Shown one piece after another: positions 1 to 9,560 of a DNA stretch of 64,000 bases (positions within the stretch are counted from its first letter, which is position 1; each line of letters opens with the position of its first letter). Source of the DNA: Gnetum montanum (taxonomy: Eukaryota; Streptophyta; Gnetopsida; Gnetales; Gnetaceae); assembly GCA_015680685.1 (NCBI GenBank), contig MNCI01003909.1, positions 129,744 to 193,743 of the forward strand, given 5' to 3'. The translations under genes were made by a program, and so were the position numbers. The notes below the pieces were generated by a model. That model was not told the DNA's origin, did no database searches, and saw only the letters and a program-made list of their open reading frames with translations.

Positions 1-1760
1 TCGTGGATGGGCTAAGGAATGAAATGAGAAGAACTCTTGGGACTTACACCCAAGGGAGACTTTCCCAACTTAGAGCCCATGAAGTTGAAAGTTTGTTGGA
101 ACAAGTAGCGCAAGAAGAGGGTGAGCTACATAAGATGGAAACCGTAGAAGAATACAACCGCGATCCCTCCCTTTGCAAGAAGGAAGTGAAATTCTGTGAT
201 GAGGAGGATGAGTCACCACTCGAAGAGTTGGTGAATCAGAAAACCTTACCGATCCAAAAGTTAACAACCGAGGTATCGGCTAAGGTAGACCAAATGTGGG
301 ATTCCTTAGACTCAAGAATAGAAATAGTCTTAAAAATCGTAGAAGAGTCTAAGGTAGAACAAAGTAGTGAAAAAGGCAAAACCAAGCAGAGAAACTTAAG
401 CCTTGCACATAACAAGGGTAAGGGGAAAATTCCTATCTCCGATGAGGCTGTGAATTCTGATTCAGACGATGATAGTGGATGTGAGGTCTGCTACTATGAC
501 CATCCTAAGGGATGTTTCCCAATTATCTCACATCTGCAGGAGTCTGGGGTGTATGCGTTAAATCCAAGACTTAATCAATGGCAAACACCCCAAAGGTTAC
601 CTTATCCACAAGGTAACCCAAGGCAGTTCCACCAACCCTTAACATATTACCCAAGTGGAATGCCTCCACAACCTATTGGACAACATCAGCAGTGGCAATA
701 CCCACAGTCATGGGGGATGCCACCGCCAACACATCAGTACCCTTACCGGTAGCCCAATCCTTATGGTTATTATGTGCAGCAGCCAGTTTCTCCAGGTTAC
801 TCCATGGGTCACACTACTCCCCAACGTCACTACCAAGTTTGGGAGTACTTCAGGAGGACTCCTTCTCCTTCAGGAGATATCTCACATTCAGCCTATCCTC
901 TAACTCCACCTGCACCTCTTCCACCTGTAGTTCCCATACAACCTATTCCAACAATGCAGGGGGAATTACCTACCCAACCGCAACAACGTAACACCGCGAG
1001 AGCTATAAATATTCAGCATGTAAATATCCAACTAGGTGTTGGTTCTAACAACTATAAAAAGAGAAGACCTTACTTTAGAACCAAAAGCCTAGATAAACTC
1101 TCGCAACAACAAGCGGTTGGACACATGTATAGGCCTCTAACCACTAATGCTTCGGAGAGCCCTTCATTCCAACAACTAAGTACACAAATGGTTATGTTGA
1201 CACATACCGTAACTGACTGGATAAAGGTGGGCCACCTTCCCAGGAAACAACCTAACCCTGGAAACCCCTTAATTCATTTACAGATCACTGGAAATGCATC
1301 ACATCGAGCTCTTCTTAACTCAGGTTCCAGAGTCAACCTAATTTCACAAAAGATGTATCAAGCTTGGAACCTACCCCAACTTAAGAAGAGTAACATACAA
1401 CTGGAGCTGGTTGACTAGTCCATCACCATTCCCTTGGGATTGGTGGAGGACATTATCACCACTGTGTGTGGGTGGTCATACCCAGCCAATTTCTTGGTGA
1501 TTAAGGTTAGCAACGAAGGGGGTTTCCCCATTATAATGGGAAGGCCATGGCTAAGTACCCTAGACACGTACCTAGGAATTCATGATCTTTCCTTGTAAAT
1601 TTCTAAGATAAACATTTATGGAAAGATCAAGAAGAATAAAGTTCCATGCATCACATACAGTGATTCATCGGGTGATGACATGAAGGATATGTCTCCATGT
1701 GAGAGGTGTGCCTATGAGAATGAGAAACAAAGATGCCTGTATGTAGCAACCACGCAACCA
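1..1760 (+). pseudogene. Element A: decayed gag and retropepsin of a Ty3/gypsy-like LTR retrotransposon
   Basis: One reading frame (from base 3) runs from the end of a Retrotrans_gag-like domain through a Gln/Pro/Tyr-rich linker into an aspartic protease. It is broken by TAG at 750-752 and 1416-1418 and a TAA near 1596. A Cys-rich knuckle, CX2CX3HX3C, lies at 480-515. The protease core reads LLNSGSRVNLIS, so the catalytic Asp of the usual DSG is Asn here. The late protease motif IIMGRPWL is at 1530-1553. The same order and sequence recur in element 1 (about 46475-48270), where the Asp is kept. Gag would form the particle and the protease would mature it. The copy is inactive: it starts outside the window, has stops and a lost catalytic residue, and runs into an N gap. 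The family assignment rests on motifs, not on a search. Confidence 0.85.
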
Positions 1761-2313
1761 NNNNNNNNNNNNNNNNNNNNNNNNNNNNNNNNNNNNNNNN
1801 NNNNNNNNNNNNNNNNNNNNNNNNNNNNNNNNNNNNNNNNNNNNNNNNNNNNNNNNNNNNNNNNNNNNNNNNNNNNNNNNNNNNNNNNNNNNNNNNNNNN
1901 NNNNNNNNNNNNNNNNNNNNNNNNNNNNNNNNNNNNNNNNNNNNNNNNNNNNNNNNNNNNNNNNNNNNNNNNNNNNNNNNNNNNNNNNNNNNNNNNNNNN
2001 NNNNNNNNNNNNNNNNNNNNNNNNNNNNNNNNNNNNNNNNNNNNNNNNNNNNNNNNNNNNNNNNNNNNNNNNNNNNNNNNNNNNNNNNNNNNNNNNNNNN
2101 NNNNNNNNNNNNNNNNNNNNNNNNNNNNNNNNNNNNNNNNNNNNNNNNNNNNNNNNNNNNNNNNNNNNNNNNNNNNNNNNNNNNNNNNNNNNNNNNNNNN
2201 NNNNNNNNNNNNNNNNNNNNNNNNNNNNNNNNNNNNNNNNNNNNNNNNNNNNNNNNNNNNNNNNNNNNNNNNNNNNNNNNNNNNNNNNNNNNNNNNNNNN
2301 NNNNNNNNNNNNN
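1761..2313. other. Assembly gap (553 N)
   Basis: Run of N directly after the protease of element A. By comparison with element 1, the hidden part should hold the end of the protease region and perhaps one more hairpin unit. Confidence 1.
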
Positions 2314-3339
2314 ATGTTACCCATTCTTTGGAAGCTGAGACAATAAAAATAAGAAGTCTTTTCATGGTGTGGTCCCCACGCATAAAAATACAAAACATAA
2401 AAAAAAACAATAAGGAAAAAGTGAGGATTCAAAGCACACCCCTTAGACGAAATAACTTTGGGCTACAAGCACTGGTTATGGAACCAAAGTGTTCCCTCTA
2501 ACTAAGGTCCTTCTTTCTTCCCATTCTCTCCTTTGTTTCATTGGAATGGTGGTGGCTCTTTGAAGATGCAGCCTCATTACCCAAGTGGATGGTTTAACCG
2601 AATGCATTGATGTGAAGTCACTGGAAGTAGTTGGTTTGAGGCCAGAGTTGGAATGAGACTTGCCAAGTCGCCTTAACCATGAAACACACAAGGGGCTGTA
2701 CACCACCTTGTTCTTGGGATTCCATTCCATTTCTCTTCTCTTCATCCTTCTCTCCATTATTCACCTCATTGTCGATTGTATCATTAGTGTATATATTTTG
2801 GTTGATGCATTGTTTTATTTTTTGGTAAATTCTTCCAGTTAAGACTTTAACTCTTGTTCCAAAGGACATTCCCAGAGCCTACAGACTCTTTGAATGTGGG
2901 ATTGTCAGGGCACTAAGGGCATGAGCCTACTTTGGGGAGGACCCACTGACATTTCTATTTGGAACATTAGTTAACTTCTTTTCCTAAACATTTTGCAATT
3001 AATTTTATTTTTTTCATTTCCATCATGACATCTCTTTTATCGATGTCCTAGTTGTCCATTTTTATTTTTATTTCTTACTCCTTTTCTTTCTCCATTCTCT
3101 CGCTACCGGAGGTTCATGATTAGTCATGGGGGTACAGGGCCTGATTTTTTGATTTTTCTTCTACACCCCGAATTTTTTCGTTTCTCTCTAACCCCTACAC
3201 CTTCGGTAGTCATCATTTATATATTCCCAAATCTGTATCAGCCATACCACAACCCCCCAATGGACTTACACCAAAGCAAGGTATAACCACAATGAAATTC
3301 ATTTACCCTTGCTAACATAAGACTGTGTTGTGTGTGCAG
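2314..3339 (+). mobile_element. Element A: non-coding stretch between protease and 3' end
   Basis: No coding frame is convincing here. The stretch is colinear with 48970-50452 of element 1: one hairpin unit (2362-2445), then a C/T-rich, diverged leader, then a weak donor-like site (GT at 3112-3113), a purine tract TCATGGGGGTA inside the presumed intron (about 3122-3132), a CTAAC branch-point-like site and an acceptor TGTGTGCAG at 3331-3339. The internal promoter block seen in elements 1 and B is not recognisable here. Confidence 0.6.
2362..2445 (+). repeat. Hairpin unit of element A
   Basis: GGTGTG near the left end pairs with CACACC near the right end. The inner arms TCCCCAC and GTGAGGA pair at six of seven positions. 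The 3' side of the internal loop is TTCAAAG, as in the four other units of the window, and the terminal loop is A-rich. It matches units at 49052-49122 and 49154-49231 and the two antisense units at 56195-56250 and 56274-56335. Confidence 0.75.
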
Positions 3340-3549
3340 ATGGTGATCATGCAACAACGGACCGGATCTGGAGGAAGCACTTGGAATGGAGTAGTGCTGC
3401 AAGTAGTTGTGCAAGGAGCAGGATTGATGATGTGCTTACGGATGGAAAATGAAAGGTGCAATCTAGGCGTTGGTAGCAACAAGACCTCTTCTCTCTTCTT
3501 CTCTTCTCTTCTCTCTCCTCTTTTCTCTCAGCTGCCAACTATGGCCTGA
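3340..3549 (+). pseudogene. Element A: stub at the ORF2 position
   Basis: A short frame of about 70 codons starts at an ATG placed directly after the acceptor-like TGTGTGCAG, the same position that ORF2 has in elements 1 and B. Its residues do not resemble the other two ORF2 copies, and it runs into a CT-rich tract after about 50 codons. It is best read as a gutted ORF2 whose start context survives. No function is claimed. Confidence 0.4.
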
Positions 3550-3723
3550 TATCAATGTAATAAGGTATTCACCCTTGTTGTCATGAACACCAGTTTTGTC
3601 AAGTCTTGTAATAATGATCCATTCACATGTCATCCCATTAGTTCCATTCCCTCAATAATTCCATACCTTCCTGATATTATTGTAAAGAACTCGAGGACGA
3701 GTTTTCATTCAGTCATGGGGGTA

Positions 3724-4394
3724 TGATGAGACGTGGGATGCATAAGCCGCAATATCGCATCCCTTGCGATATCGCGTATGCAATATCATGTCATCTCCTG
3801 CAATATCGCGTACGTGATATCGCAGTCTACCACTAAATCTATAAATAAGAGGTGGCACTCCCCTCATTTCTATATAGAGGTTAGAAGTAGCGAAGCTCTG
3901 GCAAATTGATCACCCTAAAGATAGAATATTTTCCATGTGCCCACAGTAGGAGTCCCCCAATTGAACGGTTCTTTATTCGAGCAGCTTTGTACCTGAACGC
4001 AAGTTGTATACGACAATAAAGACGATCTTTGTGGATAAACCTTGTAGTACATGGATAGGTTTATTTAATGTTATTTATTGCTTTCCTAGCGGTGCGGCAT
4101 GAGTACCACTTGGTTATGAGCATTGACGAATGTGTACGGCTAACCAAGGAATCGGCTACTCATCGTGATTAGATTCTCTCACCCTTATCTCCTAGAATGT
4201 GGGATGAGTACGACTTGATTATGATCATCTACGGATATGTACGGCTAGTCAAGGAATCGGCTGCTCATCACACTTAGGCTAGTTAGGTGCCTCAATACGA
4301 CTGCTTCGAGCACGTGCATTACGTGTGGTAATCCCAGTAACGATTAGCGTTTGGTAGCCACAGTTGCACAGTTCAAGGTGTGTACGGCAAGTGG
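3724..4394 (+). mobile_element. Element A 3' LTR (truncated at a scaffold join)
   Basis: The LTR starts TGATGAGACG directly after a polypurine tract ending CATGGGGGTA (3714-3723). U3 carries several imperfect copies of a GCAATATCGC / GATATCGCG motif (about 3748-3827), followed by TATAAATA at 3840-3847. The R-region sequence GATAGAATATTTTCC is shared with the LTRs of element 1 and, diverged, with B. The right end is lost at the single N at 4395; complete relatives are 874-898 bp. Confidence 0.8.
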
Positions 4395-4395
4395 N

Positions 4396-4833
4396 TTCCC
4401 ATAGTAGGCTCATGCCCATAATTCCCTTACATTCCCTCGTACCAAGAAGTCCATGGGCCCTAATGATGATTAATGGCCATGAATTATTAAATACTGAATC
4501 ATCAAAGAAACCATCAAAGAATTAAGACCTCTCAAAATGAGCCCATTGATAAAACATGATAAGAGGTAATGATGTGATAAATGGAAAGAACTTGAGGATG
4601 AGAGATAGAATATGGAATGGAGTTCCACATCATGGTCACATGAAGTTCCTTGTGAATGATGGAGTATGCTCTGATAGTGTTCCATCCTTAGTTGGAGTTA
4701 AGACCGTTGATGAGTGGCGAGGTACCCCTACACTCAACCATACGAAACAAGCGTAGCACACATGATCTGGTCGAACTCTGCATACTAAATGCCTAAACGC
4801 CACAAGGAACACTTGGGGTTAATTAATCGTTGT
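4396..4833 (-). mobile_element. Stray fragment of an element-2-like LTR retrotransposon
   Basis: 438 bases between single Ns at 4395 and 4834. 4440-4700 matches the 3' untranslated part of element 2 (about 55715-55935), and 4709-4833 matches the end of an element-2-type LTR (it begins TGATGAGTGGCGAGGTACCC, the inverted form). Gag is missing between the two parts. The flanking Ns make its placement here uncertain. Confidence 0.6.
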
Positions 4834-4928
4834 NTTAGGCTTTTCTGTCTTCCTTTAGACCCCAATTTCATGGTAAAACTCTTTTTCCTTCCTTGGTTTT
4901 CTCAATGTAAAAATTTTTATCTTTGATT

Positions 4929-5019
4929 CCATCAACACATCCCCATCAATGTAGCCTGATTTGTTGATGCATCCTTGTTGACACATCCCCATTGATGCAG
5001 TAGAAAATTAATATAAATA
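4929..5019 (+). promoter_or_regulatory. Element B internal promoter-like block before ORF2
   Basis: Three or four repeats of the type CATCAACACATCCCCATCAATG (with gaps and changes) are followed by TATAAATA at 5012-5019. The same motif family makes up the U3 part of element B's own LTR (about 7593-7640), where TATATAAA follows at 7695-7702. The similarity between the internal block and the LTR is seen directly. Promoter activity is inferred. Confidence 0.55.
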
Positions 5020-5164
5020 TGTTATGGGACTTGGCCAAAATTTCACATTTACATCATAATGCTAGGGGAGATTTTAATTTTCAAAGCCCAAAGCCTTTCC
5101 AAGACCATAACTTCCTAACTACTTGTCTGATTCAACTTGTTCTTCAACCCTTGAGCTACTAGAG

Positions 5165-5456
5165 GTGAGCTTTACATTGTGGGGGCCACAAACCTATGGT
5201 TTATTATAGAAAATTTTTTAGAATTTATGTAACTCCCAAATAATTTAACTAATAATATAATATTAAAGTCACCAATACACATAAGTTAAACCTCACAAAC
5301 AAACTTAAGTAGCCATGGGAATAAAATATTATTAAAATAATTAATTTCTCATGATCACAAATTAACCTAAGTGTAACTAGTCAAAATGGAAAAGGATATC
5401 AAAGTATTAAACATTACACATAAGACACTAATCCTTGGCTATGTTTGTGATCATAG
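5165..5456 (+). other. Candidate 5'-UTR intron of element B ORF2
   Basis: Donor TAGAG|GTGAGC (GT at 5165-5166), branch-point-like CTAAT about 25 bases before the 3' end, acceptor GATCATAG ending at 5456. The next bases are the ORF2 ATG. The intron would be 292 nt. A purine tract TTGTGGGGGCC lies inside it (about 5178-5188). The same arrangement is present in element 1. Confidence 0.5.
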
Positions 5457-7330
5457 ATGGCACCAAAGAGACTACAAGGAGAAGGACCATCTCAACCATG
5501 GTGAAAGAGGCCAAAAACCATAGTAGTCCTAAGAAGGCAAGGAAGAGACACATGCCACAAGACCTCTTCAGGAGGAGCCTAAAGTGAAATCTATTCATTA
5601 GATTCCCACTATAGAAATAGGCCAGTCAAGGCAAGATGAGGTGCCGAGGCCTAGACCAAATCAAGATGCCACTTTGACCAAAGCCTTCCTTGAGTGAATC
5701 TACTCTAAGGAAGTTCAAAGTTCTATTCTTTAGGAACTCAACTTTGGTCCCTTCTTAGACCTGGCACCCAAGAAGATTAAGATGCAACCACAAGGGTCTC
5801 CCATGTGGCCCATCCTCACTTCTAGTGGGAAGTGGTACATGCAAGAAATTTATCTCTACTGGAACAACCAAAAGGAAGATGCTATATTAAAAATCAAAGA
5901 CATCAATGTGTCCTATCCTATTTGGTTAAGGCCATTATAGAGGCCCTCAGATTACTTGATACTATAGAAACACTAAGGAAAATTCCCACACAAGCAGTGA
6001 TGAAAATTCAACATAACTCATGTAGGTGCCCACAAAATCAAATTTGAGTACCTGGGAAGTAACGATGTCCATCCTTGGATAACAAAAATTCCTAAGGATA
6101 TTTGGGAATGCCACCACTTTATCAATGCACTTGCAAGAGGGTGAGGGAATAACTATCCTAGTGATGCATCACCATGGATAGGAAGCAATGGTAGAGGTGG
6201 TGGCCAATAAAGTATCAGAAGTTCTCAATGCTCTTGTAGTAGTCATGCCAAACATTTCTGCACTTAGATATCTATAGGGTTTCATAGGAGCAGGAAGCAA
6301 AAGGCTAAGTGTAGCCCAACATGAGTAAGTATTGGATGAATTAGTGGAAGCTAGGTAACTACTTCTAGAGATCTTTGATATCAAAAAATGAATCACAATA
6401 ATCAATTCAAAGTAGGAGTAGCTTGCCATGATGAACATGGATCTAAGGAGGTTGGTAGCTGAGAAAAAAAATCTATCAATGGAGGAAGTCTAGGCACTTC
6501 ACCAAAAAATGACCATTGAGCTAGCCATATGGAAAAATGAGGCCTTGAAGTTTGAATGAGTGAAAAATCACTATAGGAATGAGGTATGGTTCTTTAAGGA
6601 GGTAAATGAGAAGGAAATTCAATTGGCCAAGATGAAAATGAACGAGGCCCTGCAACAACTCCAGTAAAGAGGCATTGTATGACAAGCAATCTTTGATAGA
6701 TTGAATACCTACAACTAAATGAAGGTCCACTAGAAGGATTTGCAAATTGAAGAAATGAAAAAAATACATGGAGCTTGCCAACCTCTAGTATGCAAACTTG
6801 GTGACGCTGACAACCAAAAGGCCAAGTTTAAAGTTAAAGAAGTAGGTGGCCAACTCATACCTCCTCTATGAGGCCAAGTTCAAGCATCATAAGAACACCA
6901 AGCAAAAGTTTGAAATAGCTAATGCAGAGCTTGAGGTTCTTAGAAGCTAATTTACTAACCAACAATCGATTACTAAGAACTTGACCAAGAGAATGAATTA
7001 CTATCATGAATTACAAAATCTTGTAAAGATTTTCAACATTGAACATAAATAATTCGTAGCATGGTTTGTTAATGTGAAGGAGTTGTTTCCAACAATGCGC
7101 TATCCGCGGGATGTCCTTGTACCAACCCACATTTGTGAAGCCATGTGAACTGTGTATGACCCACAAAGTAAGGAAGAGAAGATGAAGGCATTGCTGGATG
7201 CCTTTCACCTTCTGCTAGAAGCAAAAATTAGAACAAGATAGCCACAACCATAACCTTAGCCTCAGCCACCACCACCATGAGTGCCAAAGGCTGGAGAAGG
7301 TCCTTTAGCATCCTAGAAGCCTCCCCACTA
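5457..7330 (+). pseudogene. Element B ORF2: decayed coiled-coil-like protein
   Basis: Starts MAPK, as ORF2 of element 1 does, and matches it in blocks over several frames: YLYWNNQ and IKDINVSY near the start, the block containing GNATT in the middle (6090-6180), then a long stretch rich in Glu, Lys, Leu and Gln that suggests coiled coil. Frameshifts and stops are frequent. It is about 1 kb shorter than the element 1 copy, mainly through loss of the middle part. No reverse-transcriptase, integrase or membrane motif was seen. Its place just before the 3' LTR is that of the env-like ORF of Athila-type plant elements, but no family match is claimed. Confidence 0.6.
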
Positions 7331-7571
7331 TTTGATCTTCTCTTTGTCTTTGGCCACAAGAGGATTCTAGTTGTTCATTTTTGTAGGCATGTTCAATTTT
7401 GTTGTTCGAAACATCCAATTTTATAATTATTATAATTTCTTACAATTTGACACTTAGAATGAATCAGTAGAGAAAGTCAATTCATGATTCTGTACCTTTC
7501 CAATTTGTAAAAAAAAACACTCAATCCTATCTTTTCCCTTGATGATGACTTTCCATTTAACCATGGGGGTA
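7331..7571 (+). mobile_element. Element B 3' untranslated part and polypurine tract
   Basis: AT-rich sequence without a frame, ending in the tract AACCATGGGGGTA (about 7559-7571) next to the LTR start TGATTAATCA. The tract has the same core as the tracts of elements A, 1 and 2. Confidence 0.7.
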
Positions 7572-8445
7572 TGATTAATCACTCAATGGAATGCGGCAAT
7601 TGACATGCATCAACGTATCCCCATCAATGCATCCCTATCAATGCATGGTTAGATGCAACAATGCAAATCCATTAGCATAGTATATATCTTTTCCTATATA
7701 AATGTGTGCACCCACTACATTTATAAGACATTAAGTCCATAGCATAGCCAAAGTCTTGAAGTTTTCTTAGCCCAAAGTTAGAATATTTTCTAAGTGCTCA
7801 CAGTAGGACTTCAAAGATTGTATGGTTCTTTATTTGAGCATATTGTACCTAAATACGTTGATGTGACCGATAATAAAATGAGATTCTTAACATTTCTTAT
7901 AGCACTTGGAATAGACTAATGTTGTCTTTTATACACTATTACTTATGCATTTTTACATTAATGTCTTTGATTAATTAATCCATTTAATAATAACACATAA
8001 TTATGACCACTTCAAACATACTGCTTAACACTTGATAATCCTAGTAGTGGCTATTTGGTACATCTAACAATAGGCACTTAGTAACCTAGTAGCATTGGAG
8101 TAAGTTAAGGATATGAGTAGAAAGTGGGCTTGAATGCTTATGTTAGGATAGCTAGATTAAGGCAATAGATAGTTAAGTAGTTAATCCTTAATTAATTCTC
8201 TTATTTTGCATTTAGATTTAATAAAATATTATATTATATAAATATAAATCATGTTCCTTGACTTACACTTAACCATACACTTGCATTTACATAAGTGAAG
8301 CTAGGAAGATAATGATCATACCTCTAAGTCACTACCTTTTCCCATCAATTCATTTAGGAACTAAAGTCCACAAAATGCGATCATATCACTAGTGTAATGC
8401 TTATGATTCATTTGGTTGGGAGTAGGGACTACTCACTACTCATCA
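7572..8445 (+). mobile_element. Element B 3' LTR (874 bp)
   Basis: Begins TGATTA and ends CTCATCA. U3 holds repeats of CAACGTATCCCCATCAATGC type, then TATATAAA (7695-7702) and the R-region sequence AGAATATTTTC. The 3' end (GGTTGGGAGTAGGGACTACTC) is a diverged version of the end of the element 1 and 2 LTRs. The flank to the right is LINE-a sequence, so B probably inserted into a LINE relic. Confidence 0.8.
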
Positions 8446-9000
8446 CATAATTGCAGATTATGATTAACCTTTCAAAAATAATTGAATATTGGTCAAATAT
8501 CAGTATTAGAACTAATAAGAGTATACATAATCTTGGACCAATATGAAAAAACATGATGATCATTAATCAAAGAAAAATTAAAAACACCATTATGAGAATC
8601 ATGTATAGTTACACTTCTATCCAAACTATCTAAAATATCAAAACATGTATACTATTTAGAAACATTAGTGTCATAGTGACTTTAATACTCATTACAAGTA
8701 ATCTAGCAATTATGCATGCAAAGAGATGAAAGGGAGAAAATACCAAGCTTACACCATGTATTGCAAGGTACTGGATGCTTAATAGCCCATGGTTCATTTT
8801 AATGGAAAGCCAACAATAAGAAATCTTATCAAGCATAGAGGTAGAAATAATAACATTATTGAAGTTTCAAAAATCACTATACCTAGCATGAGGCACATCA
8901 ATTATGAATAAAAATAACATCAACCAAGCACTTATGTGCTTCAATCTATATCTTATATGGTTTTCTTTCACTCATGCCTTTGGTTATGTTATATATTATT
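8446..9000 (-). mobile_element. LINE-a fragment, antisense
   Basis: The reverse complement matches the C-terminal part of LINE-a ORF2 at about 28560-28960, including the stretch around CCATGGGCTATTAAGCATCC. The right end is not sharp. Confidence 0.75.
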
Positions 9001-9560
9001 GTCCTAACTAGTGCATTTTATGATTATCGATATCAAATTTTGAGCCCAACTTTTGAATCATTTAAATAAATTACCTTTCCTAGAGTTTTTTTTTAACTAG
9101 TAGCTAAAAACTAAGAAGATATGTTATATTATCCCCTCCCTATGAACAAACACTACTACTCATATTATTCATATTCTTGCTATTGCTTAAGTAGCTTAAG
9201 TTAATTAACTTGTTTTAGGTCTAGCATTAGCTTTGATACTCTTTTAAGTATTAGATGGTCCTATTTGGATCTACCTTTTTAAGGAGGTTTTAGGAGCCCA
9301 CTTTAGATGGCCACTTAAAAAGCCTTACGTATGACTTTGAGAGCTAAGAGTAGAAAGACTTGATGAGCCCCTCAATTACTAATAGAAAGGAGTTACTTGA
9401 CTCTACATGTCTTAGGAAAATTTATCATTAAAATATATTTTGAGTTCCAACATCCTTCCCCATCACCACACCCCTCATATCCCGAGACATATTGCCAATA
9501 TGATATAATAGAAGAATTATAGGAGGATGTTATAGTAATAGAAAAATTTGACATTAGAAA
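9001..9560. other. AT-rich DNA, nothing recognised
   Basis: No open frame above background and no repeat partner in the window was noticed. It may be further decayed LINE or LTR-element sequence. Confidence 0.5.

Noticed and set aside
774-1418. Independent 214-codon gene
   Set aside because: It continues the same frame as 3-752; the TAG between them replaces a Gln codon kept in element 1. Both are one decayed gag-protease frame.
1680-2501. Long frames across the N gap (also at 29.7-30.2 kb and 45.1-45.8 kb)
   Set aside because: They are open only because N was translated as unknown; no coding evidence.
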